Counted from the first letter of the stretch, positions 1 through 8,236 are shown. The stretch is 64,000 bases of DNA from Methanobrevibacter millerae (GCF_900103415.1 NZ_FMXB01000011.1:1-64000), one strand, 5' to 3'. Notes: a model not told the origin generated them from the letters alone. Numbers and translations: made by a program.

Positions 1-1
1 T

Positions 2-295
2 ATTAAAATCCTCATTGGAGGAGAGCAAAACATGATATTTCCTCTATCGAGATTCATACAAAGACTTAAAGATAAATTCCAACTCTACAAACCCGAAGCA
101 GACGGTGTACAATTCACAAACGCAAAAAATACAAGCAAAACATGCCACCACTGCCAACACATCAATGAAGATTTGGATGTAAAAGAACGGGAATGGATGT
201 GTCCGAAATGTGGAAAAATACTTGATAGGGATGTAAATGCCGCAATTAATATACTGAACCGTTGGTGCGACGGGGATAGCCTAGTTCAGACTTAA
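2..295 (+). mobile_element. tnpB: TnpB (IS200/IS605-family OrfB), C-terminal part, cut by window edge
   Basis: This is the C-terminal end of a TnpB RNA-guided nuclease of an IS200/IS605-type transposon. The frame is open to the left edge of the window, so the gene continues outside it; the ATG at 32 is internal. Visible are the zinc-finger pairs CHHC and CPKC, followed by the DRDVNAA motif that carries the last RuvC-type catalytic aspartate. The C-terminus looks intact, with its stop just before the element's right end. Known for the family: TnpB cuts DNA guided by an omega RNA made from the transposon right end, overlapping the tnpB 3' region. Whether this copy is active cannot be judged because the N-terminal catalytic residues are out of view. 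Confidence 0.9.
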
Positions 296-327
296 TAGAC
301 TATTAAGCAAAAAAAAAATCTAGGAAT

Positions 328-350
328 CCCCGACCTCTAAAAGGTCGGGG
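328..350 (+). repeat. IS right-end hairpin, copy 1
   Basis: A perfect 9-bp stem (CCCCGACCT / AGGTCGGGG) with loop CTAAA lies 32 bp after the tnpB stop and is followed by aggttcaa. Position and form fit the subterminal hairpin of an IS200/IS605 right end and the scaffold of an omega RNA. The same 23 bp recur at 958-980. Confidence 0.75.
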
Positions 351-358
351 AGGTTCAA

Positions 359-950
359 GCCTATGATTGCGATTTGTCTGTGAATCAATCTTTATTTGAA
401 AATAATACTGAAGCTATTCATGGCGTTTTCCTTGGAAAGTATAATTTGAATAATACATATGTTAATAATGATGACTGCTTAAATGATACGGACTTTGTGA
501 TTTATGTTTCAGGCGTCGGAGAAACAATAGAACTTAAAAAAGACTCCATTTTTTCAGAAATTCCTAAAAGATTTGATTTACGCGATTGGAATTGGGTAAG
601 TGGTGTTAAAGATCAAGGCAAAATGAATTCTTGTTGGGCATTTTCATGCACTGGACCATTGGAATCCGCATTAATAAGAAGAACTGGTGTTGAATATGAT
701 TTTTCAGAAAATAATATTAAAAATAACATGTTAAAATATTCAAAATATGGAATCCAAGGATATCATGAAGGTGGAGATTACTTAACTGCCTTGCCGTATG
801 TAGTCAGCTGGCTTGGAATGCTTAACTATTATGATGACGAATATGATGAAGTCGGAAAAATGTCTCCAATAATCAACAGTTCAGAAAATATTCATGTTTT
901 TGATGCCGTTATCATACCTGCACGTGCCAATTCAACAGATAACACTAAAT
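359..950 (+). pseudogene. Papain-like (C1A) cysteine protease fragment between two IS ends
   Basis: The frame reads through from the IS right end with no proper start; the first possible start is TTG at 374. A papain-type active-site segment is clear: RFDLRDW, then DQGKMNSCWAFSC, where the Cys of SCWAF is the catalytic nucleophile preceded by the oxyanion Gln. The catalytic His and Asn half is missing, because the frame runs into a second copy of the IS hairpin and stops at 970 with residues encoded by the hairpin (NLPDL). Related proteases in methanogens of this group are large surface proteins. This is most likely the middle of such a gene, broken on both sides by the same IS family. A functional protease is very unlikely. 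Confidence 0.75.
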
Positions 951-951
951 T

Positions 952-986
952 GAACCTCCCCGACCTCTAAAAGGTCGGGGAGATTC
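952..986 (+). repeat. IS-type hairpin, copy 2 (solo end)
   Basis: It has the same 23-bp core as 328-350 in the same orientation. Here the stem extends outward (ctcccc/ggggag, then gaa/ttc after one mismatch) and it is followed by agattcaa. No transposase gene lies next to it. IS200/IS605 elements carry directly repeated hairpins at both ends, so this may be the remaining end of a deleted copy. Confidence 0.6.
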
Positions 987-1034
987 AATAAACAACCCAA
1001 TTCTTTTTAAAAACAAATAAATAATCTCCATTTT

Positions 1035-1751
1035 TCAGTAAATAGGTAGGTTATCAATGATTTCAACCAGTTTTCCTGCGGTTTCCATCTTTTGAGTCTT
1101 ATTATCCTTTTGAGCGGTTTCAAACAGTATTACAATGTGATTGTCTTTGGAAATCGGCATCGTTACCCATTCCGGTGAAGTGCCCGCATTAATCGTAAAT
1201 ATCGGATAATCCATGTAATTGCTCATCCTGTAGGCGTACTCCATTTCCAAAGCGGACCTGTTGTCAAGAACGCCTATATATCTCTGCTCTTCCCAATAGT
1301 CTTCCATTTCATGAACGTCAACTACAATATATGGGTCATAGTTATCGATATCGGGAACTACATAATCGTGAGCCAGCAGTTCGCCCATGTGCCGGTTGGT
1401 ATTGTAATCGCTTGTATTCTGTCCGCTGTCTTCAAAATTAAGTTTAATGAAGTATACGATGTACTTTCTGTTGAGACCGTCAGCTTTCGTAAGGTTCATT
1501 ATCGTTTCATTTGTTGCGTTATGGATGCCGCCTTCAAGGCTGTGAACGCCCAAAATAACTATCGCAGTATCATTTGATGAGTTGTTGCCGCAAACTATCT
1601 TATAAACGGTACCGTTTGAGTTTTTTCCCAGTATTGTTGTGTATTCATCTAAAACTTCGACGCTTTCAGTTTCTATCGTATAAGTTGCTATTACTGCGGC
1701 AATAATTAATAGAACTGCCAGTACCAATAGAATCTTATTTACAGTTTTCAT
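1035..1751 (-). CDS. Membrane-anchored M14 carboxypeptidase-like protein
   Basis: A 238-residue protein with an N-terminal hydrophobic segment (about residues 6-24), probably a signal anchor that places the rest outside the membrane. The pattern resembles zinc carboxypeptidases of the M14/succinylglutamate desuccinylase fold: a beta strand ending in GVHSLEGG gives an HxxE zinc pair, a later VVDVHEME gives a third His ligand, and ILFETA near the end could hold the catalytic Glu. At about 215 residues the domain is short for M14. Several N-x-S/T sites are present, as in secreted proteins of these archaea. The gene stands alone and points toward the IS remnant. The family call is inferred from motif order only. 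Confidence 0.5.
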   Translation of the reverse strand: MKTVNKILLVLAVLLIIAAVIATYTIETESVEVLDEYTTILGKNSNGTVYKIVCGNNSSNDTAIVILGVHSLEGGIHNATNETIMNLTKADGLNRKYIVYFIKLNFEDSGQNTSDYNTNRHMGELLAHDYVVPDIDNYDPYIVVDVHEMEDYWEEQRYIGVLDNRSALEMEYAYRMSNYMDYPIFTINAGTSPEWVTMPISKDNHIVILFETAQKDNKTQKMETAGKLVEIIDNLPIY

Positions 1752-2048
1752 GTAATCATTTATATTTTTATAAATATGATATATAAAAATTTAAGCCAAT
1801 TTGAATCTAGCTTTTAAAAGCTTAAATTAACATAATTAATGCATAAAAGTCCTTAATCTTTTTATTGGCCGTTATCATGTTGAATATTTTAATTCACGTC
1901 GATAATGTTCTTTGAAATCCTCTTAATTTATTGTTTTTTCCATTTATCCCACGTTAATTTGACCCATCGGCTGTTTAAACTTGCTTTTCAAAGCCCCTTC
2001 ATATATAAATAAAAAATTTTTAATAAATCAAATAATAAAGTATATCTT
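1752..2048. other. Intergenic region with partial copy of the ATTAAT element
   Basis: No gene is seen. The region separates the divergent M14-like gene and cstA. At about 1953-2015 a stretch reading aacttg-ttt--aaa-cccctt-atatat matches the central part of the repeat elements at 3464 and 4780, but its 3' half is missing. It looks like a decayed copy. The cstA start at 2049 has no clear Shine-Dalgarno sequence; tatatctt lies directly in front. Confidence 0.4.
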
Positions 2049-3443
2049 ATGTACAGTTTTGTCATTTGTTTTTTGGTTTTGGTTGCATCTTATTTTGTTT
2101 ACGGCAAAATCGTTGAAAGGACGGCAGGTGTTGATGAAACCCGCGAAACGCCTGCCTATAGGCTGAAGGATGGGGTTGACTACATACCGATGTCTACAAT
2201 CAAGAATTTCCTGGTTCATTTCCTGAACATTGCGGGCCTTGGGCCAATTTTTGGAGCAATACAGGGAGCGCTTTTTGGTCCGGCTGCATTCCTCTGGATC
2301 GTTTTAGGTACGATTTTCATCGGTGGAGTCCACGATTTCTTCTCTGGATTCATGTCCATGAGAGACGACGGATTCACGATGCCAGACATTGTTTCAAAGT
2401 ATTTGGGTCACAATCTCGAGAAATACGTTGCGGTTCTCATGGTAGTCACCGGAATTCTCGTTTCAGCCACTTTTGCAAGGGGAGCTGCGGATTTGCTTTC
2501 AAACCTGACCAATATTCCAGTACTTATCTGCATAACCGTAATATTCATTTACTTTTTGATTGCAACCGTATTTCCAGTTGACAAAATTATCGGAAGGGCA
2601 TATCCCGTTTTCGGAGTGTTATTGCTGGTTATGGCAATATTAATGACTGGTGGAGTAATAATAAATCCTGCATACAACATTCCCGAATTTACAACTCAGG
2701 GATTGTATCTCACCGACAAAAGCATTTTCCCATATATCTTCGTTACCATTGCATGCGGAGCGATTTCAGGCTTCCACGCATCACAGTCTCCGATTGTTGC
2801 ACGCTGTATTGAAAACGAAAAGGATGCAAGGCCTGTATTTTACGGCGCAATGGTTCTTGAAGGTCTCGTTGCTCTGTGCTGGGCAGCCATTGCAATGGCG
2901 TTCTTCCACGGCCAGCCACAGCTTGCGGCAATTTACAGCGCAGCCCCTGCAGTGGCAGTCAATGAAATGGCAACGGCATTGGTAGGGCCAATTGGTATGG
3001 CCTTAACCATCATTGGAGTTGTTATATGTCCTATTACCTCTGGTGATACCGCACTTCGAAGCGCAAGAATAACGATAGCCGATGAGCTTAAAATCAAGAA
3101 TGAGAAGGTTGTTTCCAGGCTAAAACTCGCTGTTCCTCTGTTTTTAATCGCCTTCGGTTTGACATTTGTTGATTTCAGTCTGATTTGGAGATATTTCGCA
3201 TGGTCTCAGCTGATAGTGGCTACGATAGTACTTTTCTCAGCAACTGCTTATCTGATTAAAGAGAAAAGGCAGTACATCATTACTTTTGTACCTGCACTTG
3301 TGTGTACTTTGATTGCATTTGCGTATATCCTGCAGGCTCCGGAAGGCTTGAGATTGCCTTCAATGATTGCTAACGTAATTTCAGTCATTGCAACGATTGC
3401 CGTTGCTGCGTTCTTCGTAAAGAAATACAAACTGGAAACTTAG
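2049..3443 (+). CDS. cstA: CstA-family transporter (carbon starvation protein A)
   Basis: This 464-residue multi-pass membrane protein matches the CstA family throughout, including AGVDETRETPAYRLKDGVDYIPM, the IAGLGPIFGAIQGALFGP segment and GGVHDFFSGFMSMR. Bacterial members import peptides or pyruvate, so uptake of a small organic nutrient is a fair inference here; the substrate is not certain. It is shorter than the ~700-residue E. coli CstA, as is common for the compact forms in anaerobes. About 12 hydrophobic segments are visible. It stands alone: repeat element E1 starts 21 bp after the stop, and the preceding intergenic region holds a decayed copy of the same element. Confidence 0.88.
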   Translation: MYSFVICFLVLVASYFVYGKIVERTAGVDETRETPAYRLKDGVDYIPMSTIKNFLVHFLNIAGLGPIFGAIQGALFGPAAFLWIVLGTIFIGGVHDFFSGFMSMRDDGFTMPDIVSKYLGHNLEKYVAVLMVVTGILVSATFARGAADLLSNLTNIPVLICITVIFIYFLIATVFPVDKIIGRAYPVFGVLLLVMAILMTGGVIINPAYNIPEFTTQGLYLTDKSIFPYIFVTIACGAISGFHASQSPIVARCIENEKDARPVFYGAMVLEGLVALCWAAIAMAFFHGQPQLAAIYSAAPAVAVNEMATALVGPIGMALTIIGVVICPITSGDTALRSARITIADELKIKNEKVVSRLKLAVPLFLIAFGLTFVDFSLIWRYFAWSQLIVATIVLFSATAYLIKEKRQYIITFVPALVCTLIAFAYILQAPEGLRLPSMIANVISVIATIAVAAFFVKKYKLET

Positions 3444-3463
3444 GCGTTGCAAATCAGATTTTC

Positions 3464-3590
3464 ATTAATGCTGGCCATTATTGGGTGAAAACTTGATTTC
3501 GAAAGCCCTTGGTATATATATCCCTGCTTTTAACAGGTCCTTTGGGTGAAGACCTCGGCATTAATTTGAATTCCTGATTGATTATATTGA
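3464..3590 (+). repeat. ATTAAT element E1 (upstream of ltrA)
   Basis: The core at 3464-3565 begins ATTAATGCTGGCC and ends CCTCGGCATTAAT, so its ends are imperfect inverted repeats. The middle carries a TATA-like block, ggtatatatatccctgc. Similarity to E2 continues past the core (gattgattat-ttgaa) to about 3590. No reading frame is present. It is in the same orientation as E2, E3 and E4. Confidence 0.75.
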
Positions 3591-3659
3591 ATGAAATCAT
3601 TGGCTTTTAGTTTATATTGAAGCAACATTTAATTACACGCTAACTCCATATATCTTAAT

Positions 3660-4778
3660 ATGGAAGTAGTCAAAAAGCCGGTTCAGCTGATTGAATTGTT
3701 TTACGATTTGATATTCGTTTACGCAATTTCACAGTTAACGGGCTTAATTAATGAGCCGATTGGGGGAATAATACCTCCATATAACTTTTTTGCCTATTTA
3801 ATCATCTGTTTTGTGATTCTTCAGGCCTGGCTCTATTTTACCAACTACGTCAATAGATACGGGCAGTGGAAGTCGTACGACTACATTCTGGTCTGCGTCA
3901 ACATGATTGCAGCAATATTCATGGCAAACACCATTTCGCTTGACTGGGCTTCAATGTATTTCGCTTTTGATATTTCAATGCTTATAATGCTTTTAACGGT
4001 CGTAATACTCTATGCAATTCAGGCAAGAAAGGAAGAATCAATGAGCGGAGCCGCAGGCAACTCAATATCCATTCTAAGCGTTGTCTGTACGATTTATGTA
4101 ATCGCAATATTGTGCCACATTTTCAGCTTTGAGGATTACGTTATCTGGATTAACGTGCTGGCTGTTTTAACGGGAGCATTTTTGCCGTTTTTCCTTAAGG
4201 GAAACTTCGACAAGAGCATAATCAATTTTCCCCATCTTGTTGAAAGGTTTGAGCTATTAACAATCATTACCTTTGGAGAAGCCGTTGTCGGCCTTACCCA
4301 TTTCTTTGACGTTACAAACTTCAATTTTGTACCGATTCTAGTGTTTCTGATTGTAATTACCATGTTCGGCTCATATGTGGTTCAGATTCATCGGTTAATG
4401 CAGCACGACAGGATTGAAAGGTCATTAAGGCTGATGTTTAGCCATTATTTTATTATCATCAGCATTAACCTGGTAACGGTTGCGCTGGAGCTGATTCATT
4501 CGGGAGAGGTTAATTACTACTTTGTTAGCGTGTTAATGATTGTTTCATTAATCGTTTTCTACATATCAATTCTGGCAAACAGCCAATATTACCGCAAAAA
4601 CGTTGAATTAACCAGAAAAGATCTCCTGTTAATGATAATCGTTACGGTTTGCGGAACGGCGGTCATTTTCATATTCATATCAAATCTCTACGCTTTTCTA
4701 ATCGGAACCCTGATTATAACGTTTGCCAACTTTGAAATATTGCTTATAAAATATCTTAAGTGCTTGAATGCCGGGTAG
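3660..4778 (+). CDS. LtrA-like (low temperature requirement A) membrane protein
   Basis: A 372-residue polytopic membrane protein with about 10-11 hydrophobic segments. The N-terminal signature ELFYDLIFVYAISQL is characteristic of the LtrA family, as is the later HLVERFELLTIITFGEAVVG block. LtrA was named from Listeria growth in the cold; its molecular function is unknown. The ATG at 3660 has no Shine-Dalgarno sequence, and a TATA-like catatatc lies only about 10 bp ahead, so the start or promoter is uncertain. The gene is alone and is bracketed by direct copies of one repeat element, E1 74 bp upstream of the start and E2 from the base after the stop, suggesting it sits here as a mobile or duplicated cassette. 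Confidence 0.85.
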   Translation: MEVVKKPVQLIELFYDLIFVYAISQLTGLINEPIGGIIPPYNFFAYLIICFVILQAWLYFTNYVNRYGQWKSYDYILVCVNMIAAIFMANTISLDWASMYFAFDISMLIMLLTVVILYAIQARKEESMSGAAGNSISILSVVCTIYVIAILCHIFSFEDYVIWINVLAVLTGAFLPFFLKGNFDKSIINFPHLVERFELLTIITFGEAVVGLTHFFDVTNFNFVPILVFLIVITMFGSYVVQIHRLMQHDRIERSLRLMFSHYFIIISINLVTVALELIHSGEVNYYFVSVLMIVSLIVFYISILANSQYYRKNVELTRKDLLLMIIVTVCGTAVIFIFISNLYAFLIGTLIITFANFEILLIKYLKCLNAG

Positions 4779-4779
4779 A

Positions 4780-4904
4780 ATTAATGCCGGCCATTAACGG
4801 GTGAAAACTTGATTTCGAAAACCCCTTGATATATCCCTGCCTTAAACAAAGCGTGACAGTTAAACCCTCGGCATTAATTTGAATCTTAGATTGATTATGT
4901 TGAA
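4780..4904 (+). repeat. ATTAAT element E2 (downstream of ltrA)
   Basis: The core at 4780-4878 begins ATTAATGCCGGCC and ends CCTCGGCATTAAT, giving a clearer inverted terminal repeat than E1. The middle block aaaacttgatttcgaaa is shared exactly with E1. The similarity again extends about 25 bp beyond the 3' terminus. It starts one base after the ltrA stop, so it is also the 3' flank of that transcript. Confidence 0.75.
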
Positions 4905-4951
4905 AGTTTCACTTTGGATTCAATATGCGTAAATGGAAATGTATTTTAAAT

Positions 4952-4990
4952 GCAAGTTAGCACCTGCACTCGAAAAACTATTTATATTCT
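4952..4990 (+). promoter_or_regulatory. Promoter region of the DUF2207-like gene
   Basis: An AT-rich TATA-like block (aactatttatattc, about 4976-4989) lies some 80 bp before the start at 5065. Just ahead is atgcaagttagcacctgca, whose half-site ATGCAAG also occurs in the inverted repeat at 8719-8738. The start codon has a good ribosome site, aaggtgg, at about 5054-5060. Confidence 0.35.
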
Positions 4991-5064
4991 TGATAATAAA
5001 CTAATTTTAAGTGTGATATAATATCATGCAATATTTACTGATTTAATCAAAAGAAGGTGGAAAT

Positions 5065-5886
5065 ATGTTAGGATTAGGCAATAAATTGGGATTAGGCAGC
5101 AAAGGTCAAATTAATGAAGATATTTGCATTCCGCCTAGTGATGATTCCTATCCTATGATATCCATGTTATATGCGAAAAATGACGAAATCGTAAACGCAT
5201 TATCACTTACAGTACTGGATTTAATTAACAAGGATCAAATCAAATGCGACATTGATTTGGATGATTCATATGAAGTCGGAAAAGAGCTGACTCCTGAAGA
5301 TATGGAAGTAATGAAAAAGATTACCCTTAGAATCGCAAACAAGGGTGAGCTGAAAACTTCCGAATCATTAGCAATCAAGCTGCTCAAGAACATGAACAAG
5401 AACAAGAAGAAATTCAACCTTAAGGCAATGGCAAAGCAGAGCAATATATCTGCAGTAGCCAATAAATTCGAAAATGACTTCGATGACTTCATCAACGCCG
5501 TTGACAAGGAAAACGGATACGACGGCAAGAATTATGGAGACGTTGTTGAAAACGGCAAATTTACTGACAAAGGAAAAGGGCTTAAAAATGAATGGATGAG
5601 CTATCAGAATTATTTGGCCTCGTCCAAGCTTACAGAAGAGCATCCTCCGCAATCCGATGATGAAAATTCAGCCCAAATCATTTACGCAGCATGCTTTGGC
5701 GTGGAAAGGGATGCATTGAAGATAAGGCAGAACAACACTCCTTTAACTGATTTCATTGATAAGGACGGTTATAAACTACTGAACATTATCTTCAACAACG
5801 CATTACGCAATGTAAGCGAAAAAAGAAGAGGAAACGGAATCTTTTATGGAGTAAATGATAAATACAGCATTCCTGGAGGAGCTTAA
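5065..5886 (+). CDS. DUF2207 C-terminal-like soluble protein
   Basis: A 273-residue protein without membrane segments, beginning with a short glycine-rich tract (MLGLGNKLGLG). The order of features (an N-terminal block ending in a winged-helix-like LSLTVLDLINKDQIKCD, a central charged helix region, a W-x2-Y-x2-YL stretch, and AQIIYAACFGVER) resembles the cytoplasmic C-terminal half of DUF2207 membrane proteins, standing here without the usual N-terminal domain and membrane helices. The function is unknown. The gene is alone; a hairpin of 9 bp (TTGAATATT/AATATTCAA, 5902-5926) followed by T-rich DNA likely ends its transcript. The family assignment is inferred from pattern only. Confidence 0.45.
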   Translation: MLGLGNKLGLGSKGQINEDICIPPSDDSYPMISMLYAKNDEIVNALSLTVLDLINKDQIKCDIDLDDSYEVGKELTPEDMEVMKKITLRIANKGELKTSESLAIKLLKNMNKNKKKFNLKAMAKQSNISAVANKFENDFDDFINAVDKENGYDGKNYGDVVENGKFTDKGKGLKNEWMSYQNYLASSKLTEEHPPQSDDENSAQIIYAACFGVERDALKIRQNNTPLTDFIDKDGYKLLNIIFNNALRNVSEKRRGNGIFYGVNDKYSIPGGA

Positions 5887-5901
5887 TCCTCTTTTAAAAT
5901 C

Positions 5902-5942
5902 TTGAATATTAACGCCAAATATTCAAAATCCATTCTTTTTTT
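5902..5942 (+). terminator. Terminator after the DUF2207-like gene
   Basis: A 9-bp inverted repeat TTGAATATT/AATATTCAA with a 7-base loop is followed by cattcttttttt, 16 bp after the stop codon. Confidence 0.5.
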
Positions 5943-6056
5943 AACTGATTTAAGCACCATATCAATTCTCGCCGGATAATTTCCGATTGTTATCTGAATT
6001 CATAGTTGAAATATTAAATAGAATAATGAGAAAATAATAATTAATGGAGGCAGAAC

Positions 6057-7358
6057 ATGGCCAATAGAAGGATGACGATAATCGGAGGTACCAGAGGTCT
6101 GGGAAAATGGATGGCAGAACACCTTAAAAATGATTTCACTATTACCATAACGAGCAGAAACGCTGAAAGCGGACAGAAAATTGCCGATGAATTGGACGTC
6201 GGCTACAGCAATGACAATATTAGGGCAGTAAAAGATGCAGAAATCATCGTATTCAGCGTTCCCATAGAAAACATGGCAGAAACGATTGCTCAGGTGGCTC
6301 CGCACGCTCCCGAAGGATCCCTTTTGATGGACGTTGCAAGCGTCAAGACGGAAGCCGCTGAAGCTTTGGAAAAATACGCACCGGAAAATGCGGAGATATT
6401 GCCGTGCCATCCGATGTTCGGTCCCCGCATTCCAACCCTTGAAAGGCAAATTATCGTGCTTACTCCAATCGAAAACAGGTCAGATAAATGGTTAGCTATC
6501 ATAAAGGAATATTTAACCGAAAAAAACTGTGAAATCGTCATAACGACGCCTGAAGAGCATGACAAGTACATGAGCATCGTTCAGGGATTGACCCATTTCT
6601 CATTCATCAGTCTCGCTTCAACAATCAGAAAGCTTAACATCAACGTTAAAAGGTCAAGGTCATTTTCAAGTCCGGTTTACAGCCTGATGCTTGACATGGT
6701 AAGTAGAATCGTATATCAGAATCCTCACCTTTACTATTCCATTCAAAAAAACAATAAGGAAACCTCAAATGCAAGAAAAGCGCTGATAAAGGAGGGCATT
6801 TACCTGTCAAACCTCATTGAAGAGGGCGATGAGGAGGACTTCGTTAAAAGCATTGTCGAATCGGCCGAGCATCTCGACGAGCGTGAAGAGGCATTAATCA
6901 GATCTGATAGGGCAATAGGAATGCTTGCGCAAAAGGCGAGTGCATTAACTAAATCAATGGGAAAGGAAGTCGGCTTAAGGGAATTGCAATCCGACGAGAT
7001 ACATGTAGGCACAGTAAGGAAAGTCACTTCAAAATGCGTAATTATAGAAAACGGTGAAAAGGAAGAAATTTCCTTGAAGCTCTCCGGCGTGGACCTATTG
7101 TCGAAAAAGGAACTCTTTGAATGGAAAAGGGACAATCTTGAGCTGGAAAAATTCGAATTATCGGTCTCATTTTCCTCAAAATGCGATGAAAAATACCTTT
7201 TAAAAATGTTTAAAAGCATCGAACCAATCATTGACGCTGAAATAGTTGACGTTAATGGTGATAAAACAAGCTATACCTTCAGATACAGGCTGTTCGATAA
7301 AAAGGACAACGATTATGTCGAAAAGTATGTTGAAGGCATCGGTGCAATAATACTTTAA
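6057..7358 (+). CDS. tyrA: Prephenate dehydrogenase (paralogue 1) with C-terminal regulatory domain
   Basis: A 433-residue TyrA-family protein. It oxidises prephenate to 4-hydroxyphenylpyruvate for tyrosine synthesis. The N-terminal Rossmann fold has the archaeal form IIGGTRGLGKW (about residues 8-18), followed by SVPIENMAETI, the HPMFGPR substrate-site segment and the helical TyrA domain with THFSFISLAST. Beyond residue ~300 there is a long extension rather than a typical chorismate mutase, probably a regulatory domain. The ribosome site tggagg sits 8 bases before ATG 6057. A second full-length paralogue on the opposite strand (12621-13913) shares the same architecture. Which one serves tyrosine synthesis cannot be told from sequence. 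Confidence 0.85.
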   Translation: MANRRMTIIGGTRGLGKWMAEHLKNDFTITITSRNAESGQKIADELDVGYSNDNIRAVKDAEIIVFSVPIENMAETIAQVAPHAPEGSLLMDVASVKTEAAEALEKYAPENAEILPCHPMFGPRIPTLERQIIVLTPIENRSDKWLAIIKEYLTEKNCEIVITTPEEHDKYMSIVQGLTHFSFISLASTIRKLNINVKRSRSFSSPVYSLMLDMVSRIVYQNPHLYYSIQKNNKETSNARKALIKEGIYLSNLIEEGDEEDFVKSIVESAEHLDEREEALIRSDRAIGMLAQKASALTKSMGKEVGLRELQSDEIHVGTVRKVTSKCVIIENGEKEEISLKLSGVDLLSKKELFEWKRDNLELEKFELSVSFSSKCDEKYLLKMFKSIEPIIDAEIVDVNGDKTSYTFRYRLFDKKDNDYVEKYVEGIGAIIL

Positions 7359-7396
7359 ATATTTCAATCTAAAATCAGATATAAAAAGTTAAGGTC

Positions 7397-7418
7397 CCGG
7401 CATTAATTCAAATGCCGG
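7397..7418. repeat. Fragment of the ATTAAT element forming a hairpin
   Basis: CCGGCATT/AATGCCGG form an 8-bp stem with a 6-base loop between the convergent ends of tyrA and the acetolactate decarboxylase gene. The sequence ggtcccggcattaattca matches the 3' terminus of elements E3 and E4, so this looks like a leftover element end. It could now serve as a two-way terminator, though no long T-run follows. Confidence 0.5.
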
Positions 7419-7432
7419 TTAATTATTTTCGT

Positions 7433-8236
7433 TTATTTCTCTGCGCCTTTGATTTTACTGGTCATGTCTTCGGTAAAATTCAGGTCTGAGAACTTGTCCG
7501 TCGTTGGAAGAACCATGTTGAATTCATGGATTTCATCGATTTCGGCAGTTCCGTTTGTAATGTTGAGTCCCAATATGTGTCCGCCTTTGTCCTTGGCGTC
7601 ATTGAGGAAATGGAAATGCCATCCTGCCATATTAATGTCTTTCATATGTTCAGGGAAATAGACTGCAACGATTGTTCCGCTTTGGTTGGTGTAATTGAAT
7701 ACCTTCTGGGACGTTTTGGCAACTTCGCTGAACTCCTTGTATGGCTGGTTCTGTTTTTCAACGCTTCTGACGGTTATGTTGTCGGCATAACATTTGATTT
7801 TAACCACATACATGTTGTTTTTGCCGAGCTTTTCGATTTCACCGTTAAGCTTGCTTGTCAAATCGTCAGTGCTGTTGGCTGAAATTCCTCCTAACTCGGC
7901 ATCCTTGTCAAAATAGGTTATGGTTGCAAACGGTATTGTTTCATTGTTAGGCGCAACTTTAACGCTGCCGTCGGCTTTTGCCTGATAAATGACGCCGTCC
8001 AAGATAATCATCTCTCCGTTCACGCCTTCAAATGTTCCGAGCCCCACGTCTCCATTGTATTTCATTTCTCCAACGCTTACAACACCTTCATAGGCTCCCT
8101 TCATGAATGTCTGCATCGTAGAGACCTGATGCATGCTGTCATCATTCTTAATAAATACGTTACCGGCGCTGACCGCTGATATGGCCAGTAAACTAGCCAG
8201 TAATATTGAAATTAATATGATTTTCCTGTTTGTCAA
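7433..8236 (-). CDS. alsD: Alpha-acetolactate decarboxylase, secreted form
   Basis: This enzyme converts acetolactate to acetoin. The 267-residue protein has the family blocks TMQTFMKGAYEG, GLGTFEGVNGEM-ILDG and the metal-site segment GWHFHFLNDAKDKGGHILG with its His residues. Residues 1-24 form a clear signal peptide (basic start, hydrophobic core, AVSAG cleavage region), so the enzyme probably acts outside the membrane, unlike acetolactate synthase, which is cytoplasmic. No acetolactate synthase gene is adjacent. It runs convergently with tyrA. Its upstream region (from 8237) holds a TATA-like block on the minus strand. A secreted enzyme might act on acetolactate released by neighbouring microbes; this is inference. 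Confidence 0.88.
   Translation of the reverse strand: MTNRKIILISILLASLLAISAVSAGNVFIKNDDSMHQVSTMQTFMKGAYEGVVSVGEMKYNGDVGLGTFEGVNGEMIILDGVIYQAKADGSVKVAPNNETIPFATITYFDKDAELGGISANSTDDLTSKLNGEIEKLGKNNMYVVKIKCYADNITVRSVEKQNQPYKEFSEVAKTSQKVFNYTNQSGTIVAVYFPEHMKDINMAGWHFHFLNDAKDKGGHILGLNITNGTAEIDEIHEFNMVLPTTDKFSDLNFTEDMTSKIKGAEK

Noticed and set aside
374-970. Papain-like fragment as a working protease
   Set aside because: There is no start, no signal peptide and no catalytic His/Asn part, and the last codons come from the IS hairpin.
2028-2219. Minus-strand 63-codon ORF at the cstA start
   Set aside because: It lies on the opposite strand over the conserved start of cstA, with no ribosome site or family pattern.
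3500-3520. Element E1 simply being the ltrA promoter
   Set aside because: The TATA-like block is ~145 bp from the start, and the same element lies downstream of ltrA and on both sides of an oppositely oriented gene.
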